A stretch of 64,000 bases of DNA from Candidatus Avelusimicrobium cornigerorum (GTDB lineage: Bacteria > Elusimicrobiota > Elusimicrobia > Elusimicrobiales > Elusimicrobiaceae): contig DBXW01000007.1 in the NCBI GenBank assembly GCA_002309715.1, positions 16,707 through 80,706 on the forward strand, written 5' to 3'. A program made the position numbers and the translations under genes. The notes under the pieces were generated by a model. It was not told the origin of the DNA and did no database searches. It worked only from the letters and a program-made list of their open reading frames with translations. Below, piece by piece: positions 18,248 through 26,567 of the stretch. Within the stretch, counting starts at the first letter, position 1; each line of letters begins with the position of its first letter.

Positions 18248-19222
18248 ATGAAGAATATTTTAGTTATCGGCGCAGCGGGGTATATCGGTTCTCACACCGT
18301 GCGGCAATTAGCCGCCGGCGGCTATCATCCGGTTATTTTAGACAACCTTTCCAAAGGGCACAAAGAGGCGGTAGCCGGATTTGATTTTGAACAGGGCGAC
18401 TTTACTGATAAGGCGTGTTTAGAGCGCGTCCTTCAAAAGTACGATTTTGCTGCCGTTATGCACTTTGCCGCGTGCACGGAAGTGGACCGCAGTGTCAAAG
18501 ATCCCGCCACTTTCTACCAAAACAATACGGCCGGCGTACTGACATTACTGACCACGATGCTCGCCCATAATATCAAGCGGTTTGTATTTTCGTCTTCCGC
18601 AGCGATTTTCGGCGAGCCACAAGCCGATTTAATAAACGAAAATCACCCCACCCACCCCATTAACCCGTATGGGCGGTCTAAACTGATGGTGGAAAAAATG
18701 TTGGAAGATTTTGACTTGGCCTACGGTTTAAAATCAGCCGCCTTACGCTATTTTAACGCCAGCGGCAGCGATGAGAGCGGCGAAATCGGCGAGTCACACT
18801 CACCCGAAACGCATTTGATTGCCCGGCTTGTGCAAACCGCCGCCGGAAAACAAAACGGGTTTACCGTTTTCGGCACCGATTACCCCACCCCCGACGGAAC
18901 GTGTATCCGCGATTTTGTCCACGTCAACGACTTGGCCCGCGCCCACGTGCTGGCACTTGCTAAATTACTTAACGAATCGGCCAGTTTGCGTTTTAATCTC
19001 GGTAGCGGTAACGGGCATAGTGTGGCTGAAGTGGTGGCTACCGTTCAAAAAATAACCGGACAAGATTTTAAGGTTACGCACGCCCCCCGCCGCGCCGGAG
19101 ACCCCGCCCGCCTGGTAGCAGATAGCACACGTGCTAAAGAAATGCTGGGTTGGCAACCAACGTATGATTTAACGCGTATTATTCAAACGGCTTGGCAATG
19201 GGAAACTCACCGAAAATATTGA
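18248..19222 (+). CDS. galE: UDP-glucose 4-epimerase
   Basis: A 324-residue short-chain dehydrogenase-type epimerase that interconverts UDP-glucose and UDP-galactose for LPS and other glycans. The NAD-binding GAAGYIGSHT is at residues 8-17, the SSSAAIFG Ser/Thr region is near residue 118, and the catalytic YGRSK (Tyr-xxx-Lys) is near residue 142. CIRDFVHVNDLA and GDPARLVADS are also family marks. It is most likely translated from the cdd transcript. Its natural substrate could also be a UDP-N-acetyl sugar; the sequence alone does not decide. Confidence 0.92.
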   Translation: MKNILVIGAAGYIGSHTVRQLAAGGYHPVILDNLSKGHKEAVAGFDFEQGDFTDKACLERVLQKYDFAAVMHFAACTEVDRSVKDPATFYQNNTAGVLTLLTTMLAHNIKRFVFSSSAAIFGEPQADLINENHPTHPINPYGRSKLMVEKMLEDFDLAYGLKSAALRYFNASGSDESGEIGESHSPETHLIARLVQTAAGKQNGFTVFGTDYPTPDGTCIRDFVHVNDLARAHVLALAKLLNESASLRFNLGSGNGHSVAEVVATVQKITGQDFKVTHAPRRAGDPARLVADSTRAKEMLGWQPTYDLTRIIQTAWQWETHRKY

Positions 19223-19235
19223 TTTGTTATTAGAA

Positions 19236-19267
19236 GTAAAAATTCCCCGGGCGAAAACCCGGGGAAT
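19236..19267 (-). terminator. Intrinsic terminator of the Lys/Glu-rich secreted gene
   Basis: A perfect 10-bp stem ATTCCCCGGG/CCCGGGGAAT with a 6-nt loop is followed on the minus strand by TTTTT. It lies about 50 nt past the stop at 19316 and also separates galE from that gene. Confidence 0.88.
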
Positions 19268-19315
19268 CTAAAAACACGACTCGTAAAACTACCGGCTTCT
19301 TGGCTGCTAACCCTT

Positions 19316-19987
19316 CTATTTTTCTTCCGGGTTAGCGATTTCCAACTTCATCTTGAGAAACTTCTCTTTGCGCACATCAGCCTTTTTTTCATCTTTTACC
19401 TTGACGAATTCTTCTGCTAATTTTTCCGCTTTCATAGCAGATTTTGCCTTCATCATTCTAGCCGCAGCATCCTCTTCAATCTCAAGTGCCACCCCTTGCA
19501 TAGCGCACGTTTCCGCTGGGCCGGGGCCTGCTTTGATTTTGCGATCTTTGAGCCATAAGCAGAAGTCTTTGGCCGCTTTGCTGTTTTGAATCGGCGCACC
19601 GAGTTTGTATTTAGGGTTTGACTCTTCGGCAACATACTCTTCCATTACTTCCTTTTCGTCTGCGTATGCGATCTCTTTTGCCTTCTTTTCCATTTCCAAC
19701 TTTTCTTCGTCAAACGCTTCTTCTTTAAACTCTTCCTTTGCTACCTTTTCTTCGTCACCGACTTTCTTTTCCGCGGCCGCTTCGGCTTTTACTTCTTCCA
19801 ACGCCTTTTTTACCGCGGATTCTTCCAGTACTTTTTCTGCAGCGACTTGTTCCGCCTTTTCTTCAGCAGCGGCTACTTCTTCCATCTTTTGCTCTTCTGC
19901 GACCTTCTTCTTTGCTTCTTCCTGCGCACGGGCAGATACCGCCAGCACGAGCAAGAAAGCACTAAGTAATACGGTTAATTTTTTCAT
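19316..19987 (-). CDS. Secreted Lys/Glu/Ala-rich helical protein, unknown function
   Basis: A 223-residue protein with a clear signal peptide (MKKLTVLLSAFLLVLAVSARA, cleavage near residue 21). After it comes about 90 residues built almost only from Lys, Glu, Ala and Val, predicted to be a single charged helix or coiled coil. A smaller part with three Cys (KDFCLWL, ETCAMQG) follows, then a second charged helix. No family is recognised. Expression signals are strong: a consensus promoter at 20020-20047, an AAGGAGG ribosome site and an intrinsic terminator, so it is monocistronic and probably abundant. It recalls the other secreted coiled-coil protein at 16257-17639 in composition but shows no convincing alignment with it. 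Confidence 0.8.
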   Translation of the reverse strand: MKKLTVLLSAFLLVLAVSARAQEEAKKKVAEEQKMEEVAAAEEKAEQVAAEKVLEESAVKKALEEVKAEAAAEKKVGDEEKVAKEEFKEEAFDEEKLEMEKKAKEIAYADEKEVMEEYVAEESNPKYKLGAPIQNSKAAKDFCLWLKDRKIKAGPGPAETCAMQGVALEIEEDAAARMMKAKSAMKAEKLAEEFVKVKDEKKADVRKEKFLKMKLEIANPEEK

Positions 19988-20019
19988 AATACAACCTCCT
20001 TCAAAATATCGCTATTATA

Positions 20020-20047
20020 AGTATAAGCAAAAATGCTATTTTGTCAA
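20020..20047 (-). promoter_or_regulatory. Strong promoter of the Lys/Glu-rich secreted gene
   Basis: On the minus strand TTGACA (20042-20047), 16-nt spacer and TATACT (20020-20025). The start TTGACAAAATAG is identical to the promoter at 45848-45876. Confidence 0.78.
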
Positions 20048-20056
20048 GGGGTAATT

Positions 20057-20500
20057 TTATTCCTCTACATCTAGCGTATCTACGTACCACTCCCCTTTGT
20101 CGTTACGCAAGAAAACCATCCGCGCATTTCCGAGCCAATTATCATTGGAATTAGAAGAAGTGGTGCGCGAAGTATCTAACTCCACCCCACACACTCCGCC
20201 CGGCGTGCACGCCACGCTAAAAGCCCCCGCCTTGGAAAAGCACTCATCTCCATCACAAGAAGCCCCAATATCAATATCAGCCACGCTGTTTTCACCCGAT
20301 AAAAACACCACTTCATCCGGTGTGTCGTTGGCTAACAAATAGGAACTGATGCTTTTGTTGGCCGTATTAAGAATAGTGTCCAACTGCGACAAACGCGCCT
20401 TGTTCGTAGCACGACGATATTGCGGCAACGCAACCGCCGCTAAAATACCGATAATTAAAACAACCACCAATACCTCTATAAGCGTAAAACCTTTGCGCAT
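20057..20500 (-). CDS. Type IV prepilin-like protein
   Basis: A 147-residue protein with a textbook class III signal: MRKG followed by [20 protein letters not shown], with Gly before the processed Phe and Glu at position +5. The C-terminal domain has four Cys ([15 protein letters not shown]), probably two disulfides, as in major and minor pilins of this type. It should be processed by a prepilin peptidase (not in the window) and assembled into a type IV pilus or a pseudopilus. It lies 25 nt after the beta-barrel gene with its own AGGAG site and may be the last gene of that operon. Confidence 0.92.
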   Translation of the reverse strand: MRKGFTLIEVLVVVLIIGILAAVALPQYRRATNKARLSQLDTILNTANKSISSYLLANDTPDEVVFLSGENSVADIDIGASCDGDECFSKAGAFSVACTPGGVCGVELDTSRTTSSNSNDNWLGNARMVFLRNDKGEWYVDTLDVEE

Positions 20501-20524
20501 AGTTTAATTTCTCCTTTTTGCACT

Positions 20525-21298
20525 TTAAAAACGCAACGATAAAGAAGCCTCGGCTCCTAAACCGTAATGAGCATAGTTCGCGGCTAAACTTAAATCCAGA
20601 TAAGATGGCAATTTGAAATTAAAACCAGCCGTCGCCCGAGGAGTAGACGCGTGGTCGCGCGTGGCCCGTAAATCGGCCGCTTGGGCACCCACTCCGTTGC
20701 CTACGTTAAGGGTGGTATAATCCACTCCCCCGCCAATGTACGGTACAAAATATTTAAACTTCATAGATAACACTAAACTGGCATTATAGTGCGTAGCAGA
20801 AAAATCCTGCGCGCTGGCACTATGTGCCGCTAACACGAGCATAGGTTGCAAAGAACCGAGCACCTCACTGGGGCGTGTAACCCCCCAACGCAGCCCTCCG
20901 CCGGCAATGGTAAGCCCGTCATAACTGCTGGCGCGAATAAAACCATCTAAACGAAAAGGCATCCCGATATCCGCTTGCAACCACGGGCTGACAAGCCCGC
21001 CGATTTCGTTGCGGTCTCCCAGCGCGGTTTGATTACGCGCCGCTTCGGTGGAGCCTTGGGCTTTACTCATTTTGAAAAGCATACTGGCACGCGGCCCAAT
21101 TTGAAATCCCCCCCAACCCAAAATACGGCCGGTGGTGTAGGTACCCGAACCTATCATACCGCCCAAATCTTGCGTAAAGGCATGCACATTACCGGCCGTA
21201 ACGTGAGAACCGAAATCATCCCAATGGCCCAACGCGGCCGCCGGAATCGTTGTAAATATACTAACAAGTAAAGTTAATACCATTTTTCTGATATTCAT
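20525..21298 (-). CDS. Outer-membrane beta-barrel protein, unknown function
   Basis: A 257-residue protein with a signal peptide (cleavage after AAA, about residue 22) and alternating amphipathic strands that end in the C-terminal Phe motif SLSLRF, as expected for a small outer-membrane barrel of about 8-12 strands. No specific family is recognised. Its ATG overlaps the stop of the DUF192 gene by the ATGA arrangement, so the two are translationally coupled. An AGGAG ribosome site is present 10 nt upstream. Confidence 0.75.
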   Translation of the reverse strand: MNIRKMVLTLLVSIFTTIPAAALGHWDDFGSHVTAGNVHAFTQDLGGMIGSGTYTTGRILGWGGFQIGPRASMLFKMSKAQGSTEAARNQTALGDRNEIGGLVSPWLQADIGMPFRLDGFIRASSYDGLTIAGGGLRWGVTRPSEVLGSLQPMLVLAAHSASAQDFSATHYNASLVLSMKFKYFVPYIGGGVDYTTLNVGNGVGAQAADLRATRDHASTPRATAGFNFKLPSYLDLSLAANYAHYGLGAEASLSLRF

Positions 21299-21672
21299 TT
21301 CTGTTTTTCTCCTGAAATAACTTGATTAAAATGATCCGCAAACAAGAGTTCATCCCCCACCCGCACGCGACCTTGCAAACTGCCGCCGGGCAATTCCAGC
21401 GTGTAGTGACTCCCGCGCACAAAACGTCCCCAACGCCAAGGTTTCATTTGCTCTTTAACATACAGCACTTTGCCGGCCTTATCACAAAAAACAGCGTCTA
21501 TGGCAAAGCGCATAAAACAAGTATGAATTTGCCAACAAGGCGTTAGTAAAAGCCCGCACCCGAACGGCAATTCTCTACGAAACATAAGCCCCTTTAACCG
21601 CGCTAAAAACGAATCGGCCATCTCTACTTGCTCGGCGATTACCAACCCGCTGGGGCGTATCATACACTGCAT
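21295..21672 (-). CDS. DUF192 family protein
   Basis: A 125-residue protein matching the DUF192 pattern: a FLARLKGLMFRR start, the central HTCFMRFAIDAVFCD core and the GSHYTLELPGGS region. The function of the family is unknown; many members are exported, but this one shows no signal peptide. I chose the ATG at 21672 (MQCMIRPSG), one nucleotide past the stop of the upstream gene and preceded by AGAGGA. A start further upstream at 21693 would overlap that gene and add residues unlike the family. Confidence 0.85.
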   Translation of the reverse strand: MQCMIRPSGLVIAEQVEMADSFLARLKGLMFRRELPFGCGLLLTPCWQIHTCFMRFAIDAVFCDKAGKVLYVKEQMKPWRWGRFVRGSHYTLELPGGSLQGRVRVGDELLFADHFNQVISGEKQK

Positions 21673-21673
21673 A

Positions 21674-22120
21674 CTATTTTTCCTCTTGCACACGTGCTTT
21701 GAGCAAGTCCTCTACCTGTTTCAGCCAAATTACATCTAACACTTTTACAGGTGTAGGCGGCACAACACTAAACTGGCCCTTTTTTTCAAATACCAAAAAC
21801 GTAAGTTGCCACTTATCATCCACCGTCACATCGCCGATCCACATCCCGGGGCGCGTCTTGGCGGCACGCAACTGACTGACTTGTACCCGGCCGAACACGT
21901 CTTTTTGTTCACATATTGCCGGGCACGTTTTCAAAAAATCAAAGGTATCTTTGTCCAATACGCGCACATTGGCGTATTTTTCGCGTGAAACCGGCATAAC
22001 CAAGTTTCCATCTTCCAAGGTAATACCGTTCACCCAAAACAAAGACCCATACTGCAAGTCAAACGCGCGCAGCCCCGCGGCACAAAACAAACAGCACAGA
22101 CAAATAACTGCGCGCTTCAT
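21674..22120 (-). CDS. Secreted protein of unknown function
   Basis: A 148-residue protein with an N-terminal signal sequence (hydrophobic Cys/Leu/Ala core, cleavage near LRA, residue 18) and no recognisable family. Two Cys (CPAIC) are close together and could form a disulfide. The C-terminal end is a charged helix. It lies 5 nt after efp and just before DUF192 in one operon, with only a weak ribosome site. A lipoprotein is not supported because no lipobox with a Cys at the cleavage point is clear. Confidence 0.7.
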   Translation of the reverse strand: MKRAVICLCCLFCAAGLRAFDLQYGSLFWVNGITLEDGNLVMPVSREKYANVRVLDKDTFDFLKTCPAICEQKDVFGRVQVSQLRAAKTRPGMWIGDVTVDDKWQLTFLVFEKKGQFSVVPPTPVKVLDVIWLKQVEDLLKARVQEEK

Positions 22121-22125
22121 AAAAA

Positions 22126-22692
22126 TTACGCTGCCACCCGTTCTACGTAGTTCCCGGTGCGAGTATCTACAAGCACGGTATCGCCTTCGTTGATAAAGAG
22201 CGGTACTTTAATAACAGCGCCGGTCTCTAACGTGGCTTCTTTAGTCGTATTAGCCACGGTATCGCCTTTGACACCGGGCACGGTGGATGCGATTTTGAGC
22301 GGTACTTTAATCGGTAACTCTACGTTAAAGAGTTTGTCGTTAATATAGATACCGGTTGCGTCCATATTATCTTTTAAATATTTGGATAAATCGCCTAATT
22401 TGCTAACGGGTACTTCTATTTGATCATACGTTTCCGCGTTCATAAAAGTAGCCATATCGCCCGACATATATAAATAGGTAAAGGGGCGTTTTTCCACTTC
22501 TACTTCTTTAAATTTATCTTCGGGGCGGTAAGACGTTTCAATGACAGAACCCGTGTTAATATTGCGCAATTTCACACGCACTACGGCGCGGGCTTGGCTT
22601 TTGCGGTGGTGTTGAAATTCAATAATTTCCACCAATTGTCCGTTTTCATCTTCAAAGATGAGTCCTTCTCTAAATTCGGTCGTACTTAACAT
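22126..22692 (-). CDS. efp: Elongation factor P with an unusual tip loop
   Basis: A 188-residue EF-P with the usual three beta domains. EF-P binds the ribosome between the P and E sites and relieves stalling at polyproline. The start MLSTTEFREG, the middle TYLYMSGDMATFMNAETYDQ and the C-terminal GDTVANTTKEATLETGAVIKVPLFI are typical. The domain I tip is not: where most EF-Ps have PGKG with a modified Lys34, this one reads HRKSQARA, which in an ungapped alignment puts Gln33 at the tip. It follows two M24 peptidase genes, a common efp neighbourhood. An AAGGAG site supports the start. Confidence 0.95.
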   Translation of the reverse strand: MLSTTEFREGLIFEDENGQLVEIIEFQHHRKSQARAVVRVKLRNINTGSVIETSYRPEDKFKEVEVEKRPFTYLYMSGDMATFMNAETYDQIEVPVSKLGDLSKYLKDNMDATGIYINDKLFNVELPIKVPLKIASTVPGVKGDTVANTTKEATLETGAVIKVPLFINEGDTVLVDTRTGNYVERVAA

Positions 22693-22704
22693 AAATAACT
22701 CCTT

Positions 22705-23769
22705 TTATTTTTGTGTCAATTTTTTGGAACCGGTTTTGGTAACGAGGAAACTATCCTCTAGACGAATACCCCATTTCCCGGTAAAGTAGATGCCCGGCTC
22801 TACCGTTACAACCGCCTGATCCGGCAGCACCGCCGCCGAACCTGTACGCAAAATCGGCGCATCGTGAACGACTAGTCCAATACCGTGTCCGGTGGTATGA
22901 AAAAACTCCTTACCATATCCGGCCGCTTCTATTACGTCGCGGGCGGCTTTATCCACCGCACCGGCCGTTACGCCGGCACGCAAAACACCGATACCGGCTT
23001 GGCGGGCTTTATCTACAATGTTCCAAATCTTTGTGTACTGCGCAGGGACCGACGAACCGTGCCACCAACTGCGCGTCATGTCAGAAGTGTACCCCTCATA
23101 AAAACAACCAAAATCCATGAGTATCGCTTCGCTCTTTTTAAGTTTACGGGTTTTGGAAGGAGTATGGTGCGCATCCGCCGTATTTTCCCCAAAGCATACA
23201 ATGTTAAAGGGCACACTGTCTGCGCCGCGTTTATGCATAGCAATCGCCATTAACACGCGTACTTCTTCTTCCGTCATCCCGGTTTTGATTTTGGGTTTTA
23301 CTTCGGCAAAAGAATCAAAAGCAATTTTGCAAGCCTTGCGCAGTTTAGCGACCTCGTCGGCATCTTTGCCTTTACGCATTTCGCCGACAAGCCCTTCAGC
23401 GCGCACGCATCCGAATTTTGTCAACGTTTCACCCGTTTGAAAATCTACTTGGTCCGGATCAAACGCCACGCGTTTGAGTTTCATTTTTTTGGCTTTTTCA
23501 AGTGCACCGGCTAACATCGTACCGAACGGAGCGTCTTCCGTTTTTAAGAAGGCTTTAGCCGGAGCCATCTTGCTGACAATCAATTTTTTAGTAATACAAT
23601 AGGCTTTAGCCGGTGTAATTAAAAACACCGCTTCGCCCGCAGACAAATCAATGCCGGATAAGTAACGTTGCTCAATCGTGCTTACGGTAATATAACCATC
23701 TAGTTTTGCGTCTTTAAGGACACGACGAAAAAGATTCATTCGCGTGGCAGACATATTTTTTATAGTCAT
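22705..23769 (-). CDS. M24 family Xaa-Pro peptidase (copy 1)
   Basis: A 354-residue aminopeptidase P/prolidase-type metallopeptidase. It has an N-terminal creatinase-like domain (about 1-125) and a C-terminal pita-bread domain. All five metal ligands are visible: Asp in LMDFGCF, Asp in TSDMTR, His in GHGIGLVVHD, Glu in VEPGIYF and Glu in RLEDS. It should release N-terminal residues next to proline from peptides. It starts 1 nt after the stop of its paralogue and is followed by efp after 12 nt. Confidence 0.92.
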   Translation of the reverse strand: MTIKNMSATRMNLFRRVLKDAKLDGYITVSTIEQRYLSGIDLSAGEAVFLITPAKAYCITKKLIVSKMAPAKAFLKTEDAPFGTMLAGALEKAKKMKLKRVAFDPDQVDFQTGETLTKFGCVRAEGLVGEMRKGKDADEVAKLRKACKIAFDSFAEVKPKIKTGMTEEEVRVLMAIAMHKRGADSVPFNIVCFGENTADAHHTPSKTRKLKKSEAILMDFGCFYEGYTSDMTRSWWHGSSVPAQYTKIWNIVDKARQAGIGVLRAGVTAGAVDKAARDVIEAAGYGKEFFHTTGHGIGLVVHDAPILRTGSAAVLPDQAVVTVEPGIYFTGKWGIRLEDSFLVTKTGSKKLTQK

Positions 23770-23770
23770 A

Positions 23771-24829
23771 TTATTTCCTCGTTAAAATAGTAGCGCCGGC
23801 TTTGCCCACCGCCACAGTATCTTCCAACCGAACGCCGAATTTACCCGGCAAATAAATGCCCGGCTCCACCGTTACTACATTGCCTATTTGCAAGCGTGCC
23901 GCGGACTCCGCACTGTTGCAAGGTTCTTCGTGAATATCTATACCCACCCCGTGCCCGGTGCGGTGTGTAAAATAATCGCCGTACCCGGCCGCCGTTATGA
24001 CTTGGCGGGCATTGGCATCCACGTCACGGGTAGCAGCACCTTTGCGAATCGTTTTAATGCCCGTTTTACGAGCCTTATCTACTAAACTCCAAATTTTTTT
24101 ATATTCGTTCGGCTCGCGCTTGCCATACCACCAAGAGCGCGTGATATCCGAACAATACCCCTCATAAATACAACCGAAATCCATCAAAACAGCCTCTTCT
24201 TTTTTGAGTTTGCGGGTAGTGGTTTGGTGGTGTGGATTGGCCGCGTTTTCTCCAAAAGCAACGATTGTGGGGAAGGAAGTTTCCGTTCCTCCGTTTGCGC
24301 GCATAAATTGTTCCAACATAGAAGCCACTTCACACTCCATCATTCCGGTTTTTAAGCGGGGTTTGACGTACTCGTATGCCAAATAAGCGATGCGGCAAGC
24401 CTGTCTTAATTTTTTTAATTCGGCATCATCTTTTGTTTCCCGCAAATCGGAAATTAAACTGGGCAGTTCCGCAAAACCTGCTTGACGCATTTGTTTCCCA
24501 GCCAAATATGATTCCTTGGCCGCGTCAAAACCTACACGGGAAATTTTCTTTGTTTTGACGTAGTTGATAGCCGCTTGCAAGCGATCGGTCTCGCAACCGA
24601 AAACTTCTAACTGTGCATTAAAACGGCGCAGTTGCTCGGTGTATAATTCCCGCACGAAACAGGCTATACCGCGAGGATGAATTATAAATACGGCCTCCTG
24701 CGGATAAAACGAAAAACCCGACATATAAAATTGGTCAGTGTGATCCGTCAGCACCAACGAACTTACCCGGTATTTACCCAGTAACTTGCGCACCGCTTCC
24801 AAACGTTTTTGTAAAATAGGTTGAGTCAT
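23771..24829 (-). CDS. M24 family Xaa-Pro peptidase (copy 2)
   Basis: A 352-residue tandem paralogue of the downstream gene with the same two-domain layout and the same complete ligand set (MDFGCIY, CSDITR, GHGVGIDIHE, VEPGIYL, RLEDT). The two copies align over their full length. The His-rich stretch after the third ligand differs (GIDIHEEPC against GLVVHDAPI), so substrate preference may differ. It is the first gene of the pepP-pepP-efp operon. Its start has no good ribosome site. Confidence 0.92.
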   Translation of the reverse strand: MTQPILQKRLEAVRKLLGKYRVSSLVLTDHTDQFYMSGFSFYPQEAVFIIHPRGIACFVRELYTEQLRRFNAQLEVFGCETDRLQAAINYVKTKKISRVGFDAAKESYLAGKQMRQAGFAELPSLISDLRETKDDAELKKLRQACRIAYLAYEYVKPRLKTGMMECEVASMLEQFMRANGGTETSFPTIVAFGENAANPHHQTTTRKLKKEEAVLMDFGCIYEGYCSDITRSWWYGKREPNEYKKIWSLVDKARKTGIKTIRKGAATRDVDANARQVITAAGYGDYFTHRTGHGVGIDIHEEPCNSAESAARLQIGNVVTVEPGIYLPGKFGVRLEDTVAVGKAGATILTRK

Positions 24830-24956
24830 TTAGTTTGTCCGATAAAAATACTTCTTTGCTATATGATATCAATTTTTCCCCCCATGCGACAATTAAAATT
24901 ATACTTTTGAAAAACAAGCATCAAAGACGGCGTAGAATTTACTATAATAATGGAGT

Positions 24957-26564
24957 ATGGCACGTAAGCCGTTTATTCAAACTTTATTACTGCTGTTCCT
25001 ACTCGTTTGTGCGTCAACCGGGTGGGCGGCTTTGTTCGTCTCTAAAGATAACGGTTTCACGTTAGATATGCCTTCCGGGTGGAAACAATCTTCCAAATCA
25101 CCGTTAGGAACCGTGTTGGCCATAGAGAAAGGGAACTCTACCATTGAAGTTAAAAAAATTGACTGTCCTACCGAAACGTGTATTGAAGGCAAAATTACCA
25201 ACGACCTAACCGAACTGAAACGCAAAAAAATGCAAGTCGTCGGCAATTCTTACACCGGGGAAGATATCAAACGTATTGAATTCTCTACGGGTGAACCTTT
25301 TTTCTATATCAGTTTTTATACTCCTAAAAATGATTTTGGCGCCGGCTACTTTTTGATTAACGGGCAAGCCTATTCCATTTTAGCACGCAATTTAACCTAC
25401 GCGGAAACCGATTTAATTTTCTCCTTTATTTCCCCCCGTGCTCCCCAAAAGGTAAGCCCCGGCGAAATGCAAACCTTGGAAATGGATTTGCAAGATCCGC
25501 GTGCGTACAACATTGCTGCCATGCCGGAAGTGGAAGAAGAAACCGTTACCGCGCCGGATGAAAACAACCTGGCGGCACAACCGAAAAACGCCAAAAAATC
25601 TGCCGCACCCAAAACACTTAAAAAACGTTTGGGGCAATTTCGCTTCAACACATTTATTTCTCAACGGATGCCGCCGTATATCCGCCAACTTGAACACGGA
25701 TTTGATGCTTTTGTAATAATAGGATTGTTGTATATTTTATTGCTCGCGTGCGCGGCGGCTATACGTTTATGGAAACGCCCGCAAGTGCAACTGCCGGCCG
25801 CGAACCCCAACTCACTTTACCCGATTCGTTTTACCAGATTGTATGGTACCCCTTCACTTATTTTCCGCGCCAAAGACAATCAAGGGAACATCTTGATTTC
25901 CTTATCCAATCGGTGGGATAGTTTATTTTTACTTTCGGGCATTTTACTGGTGGTTTTTACCGGATTTTTACTGGCCGTTTGCGGCCTGTTGGAAAAAACT
26001 CAACTCGTAACGTTCTCTACTTTTACCTACGATACGATTTATTCTTTTTGCTCGCTACTTATTCCGTTGGGAATCATCATTTTCTTCTGTGGAATAATAT
26101 GGTCGCAACTGGTACTGCGAGAAATAAGCCTGTTTGACCGCAAGGGCAAAAAGGCCGCTGTCGTTTTGCAAAAGGGCTTTGGCCTGACTTCCGAAAAATA
26201 CGAAATTTATTTTGCACGCTCCAAGGAAGTACTCGTGGCCGTGCGGCGGCGCTTTGTGTTGCAACGCAGATGGCAACTGTTTAGCCATGACGGAAATTTA
26301 TTGGCAGAAATCCGCGAACACGGTGCTTGGTGGCGCAGCGTACTACGCAAATTATGCGGGCATTTGTGGGGTTTCTTGCGAGCCGATTACGATATTTACG
26401 GACAAATGGATAGCACCGGTTCCATCCGCAATGACCACTCCGCTTTTGATAGTTTTACTTGCCAGTTGGACAAACCGCAAGCCATCAATGCACGCGACCT
26501 ACTGGTAATGTCGCTTTTAATCAATATCCGCGACAAAGACAAATGGTATCCGTGGTTTAATTAA
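24957..26564 (+). CDS. Membrane protein with exported N-terminal domain, unknown function
   Basis: A 535-residue protein. It starts with a signal peptide or anchor (about residues 5-24). A roughly 130-residue extracytoplasmic domain follows, which looks like a PsbP/DcrB-type fold (KDNGFTLDMPSGWKQ start), then a Pro/Ala/Lys-rich linker. Three membrane segments lie near residues 245-265, 322-348 and 360-383, and the cytoplasmic C-terminal part of about 150 residues ends with a Trp/Arg-rich stretch. No family is recognised with confidence. A TATAAT (24943-24948) and a GGAG lie right before the ATG. It is followed by dacB after 3 nt and probably acts in the envelope. Confidence 0.75.
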   Translation: MARKPFIQTLLLLFLLVCASTGWAALFVSKDNGFTLDMPSGWKQSSKSPLGTVLAIEKGNSTIEVKKIDCPTETCIEGKITNDLTELKRKKMQVVGNSYTGEDIKRIEFSTGEPFFYISFYTPKNDFGAGYFLINGQAYSILARNLTYAETDLIFSFISPRAPQKVSPGEMQTLEMDLQDPRAYNIAAMPEVEEETVTAPDENNLAAQPKNAKKSAAPKTLKKRLGQFRFNTFISQRMPPYIRQLEHGFDAFVIIGLLYILLLACAAAIRLWKRPQVQLPAANPNSLYPIRFTRLYGTPSLIFRAKDNQGNILISLSNRWDSLFLLSGILLVVFTGFLLAVCGLLEKTQLVTFSTFTYDTIYSFCSLLIPLGIIIFFCGIIWSQLVLREISLFDRKGKKAAVVLQKGFGLTSEKYEIYFARSKEVLVAVRRRFVLQRRWQLFSHDGNLLAEIREHGAWWRSVLRKLCGHLWGFLRADYDIYGQMDSTGSIRNDHSAFDSFTCQLDKPQAINARDLLVMSLLINIRDKDKWYPWFN

Positions 26565-26567
26565 CCT

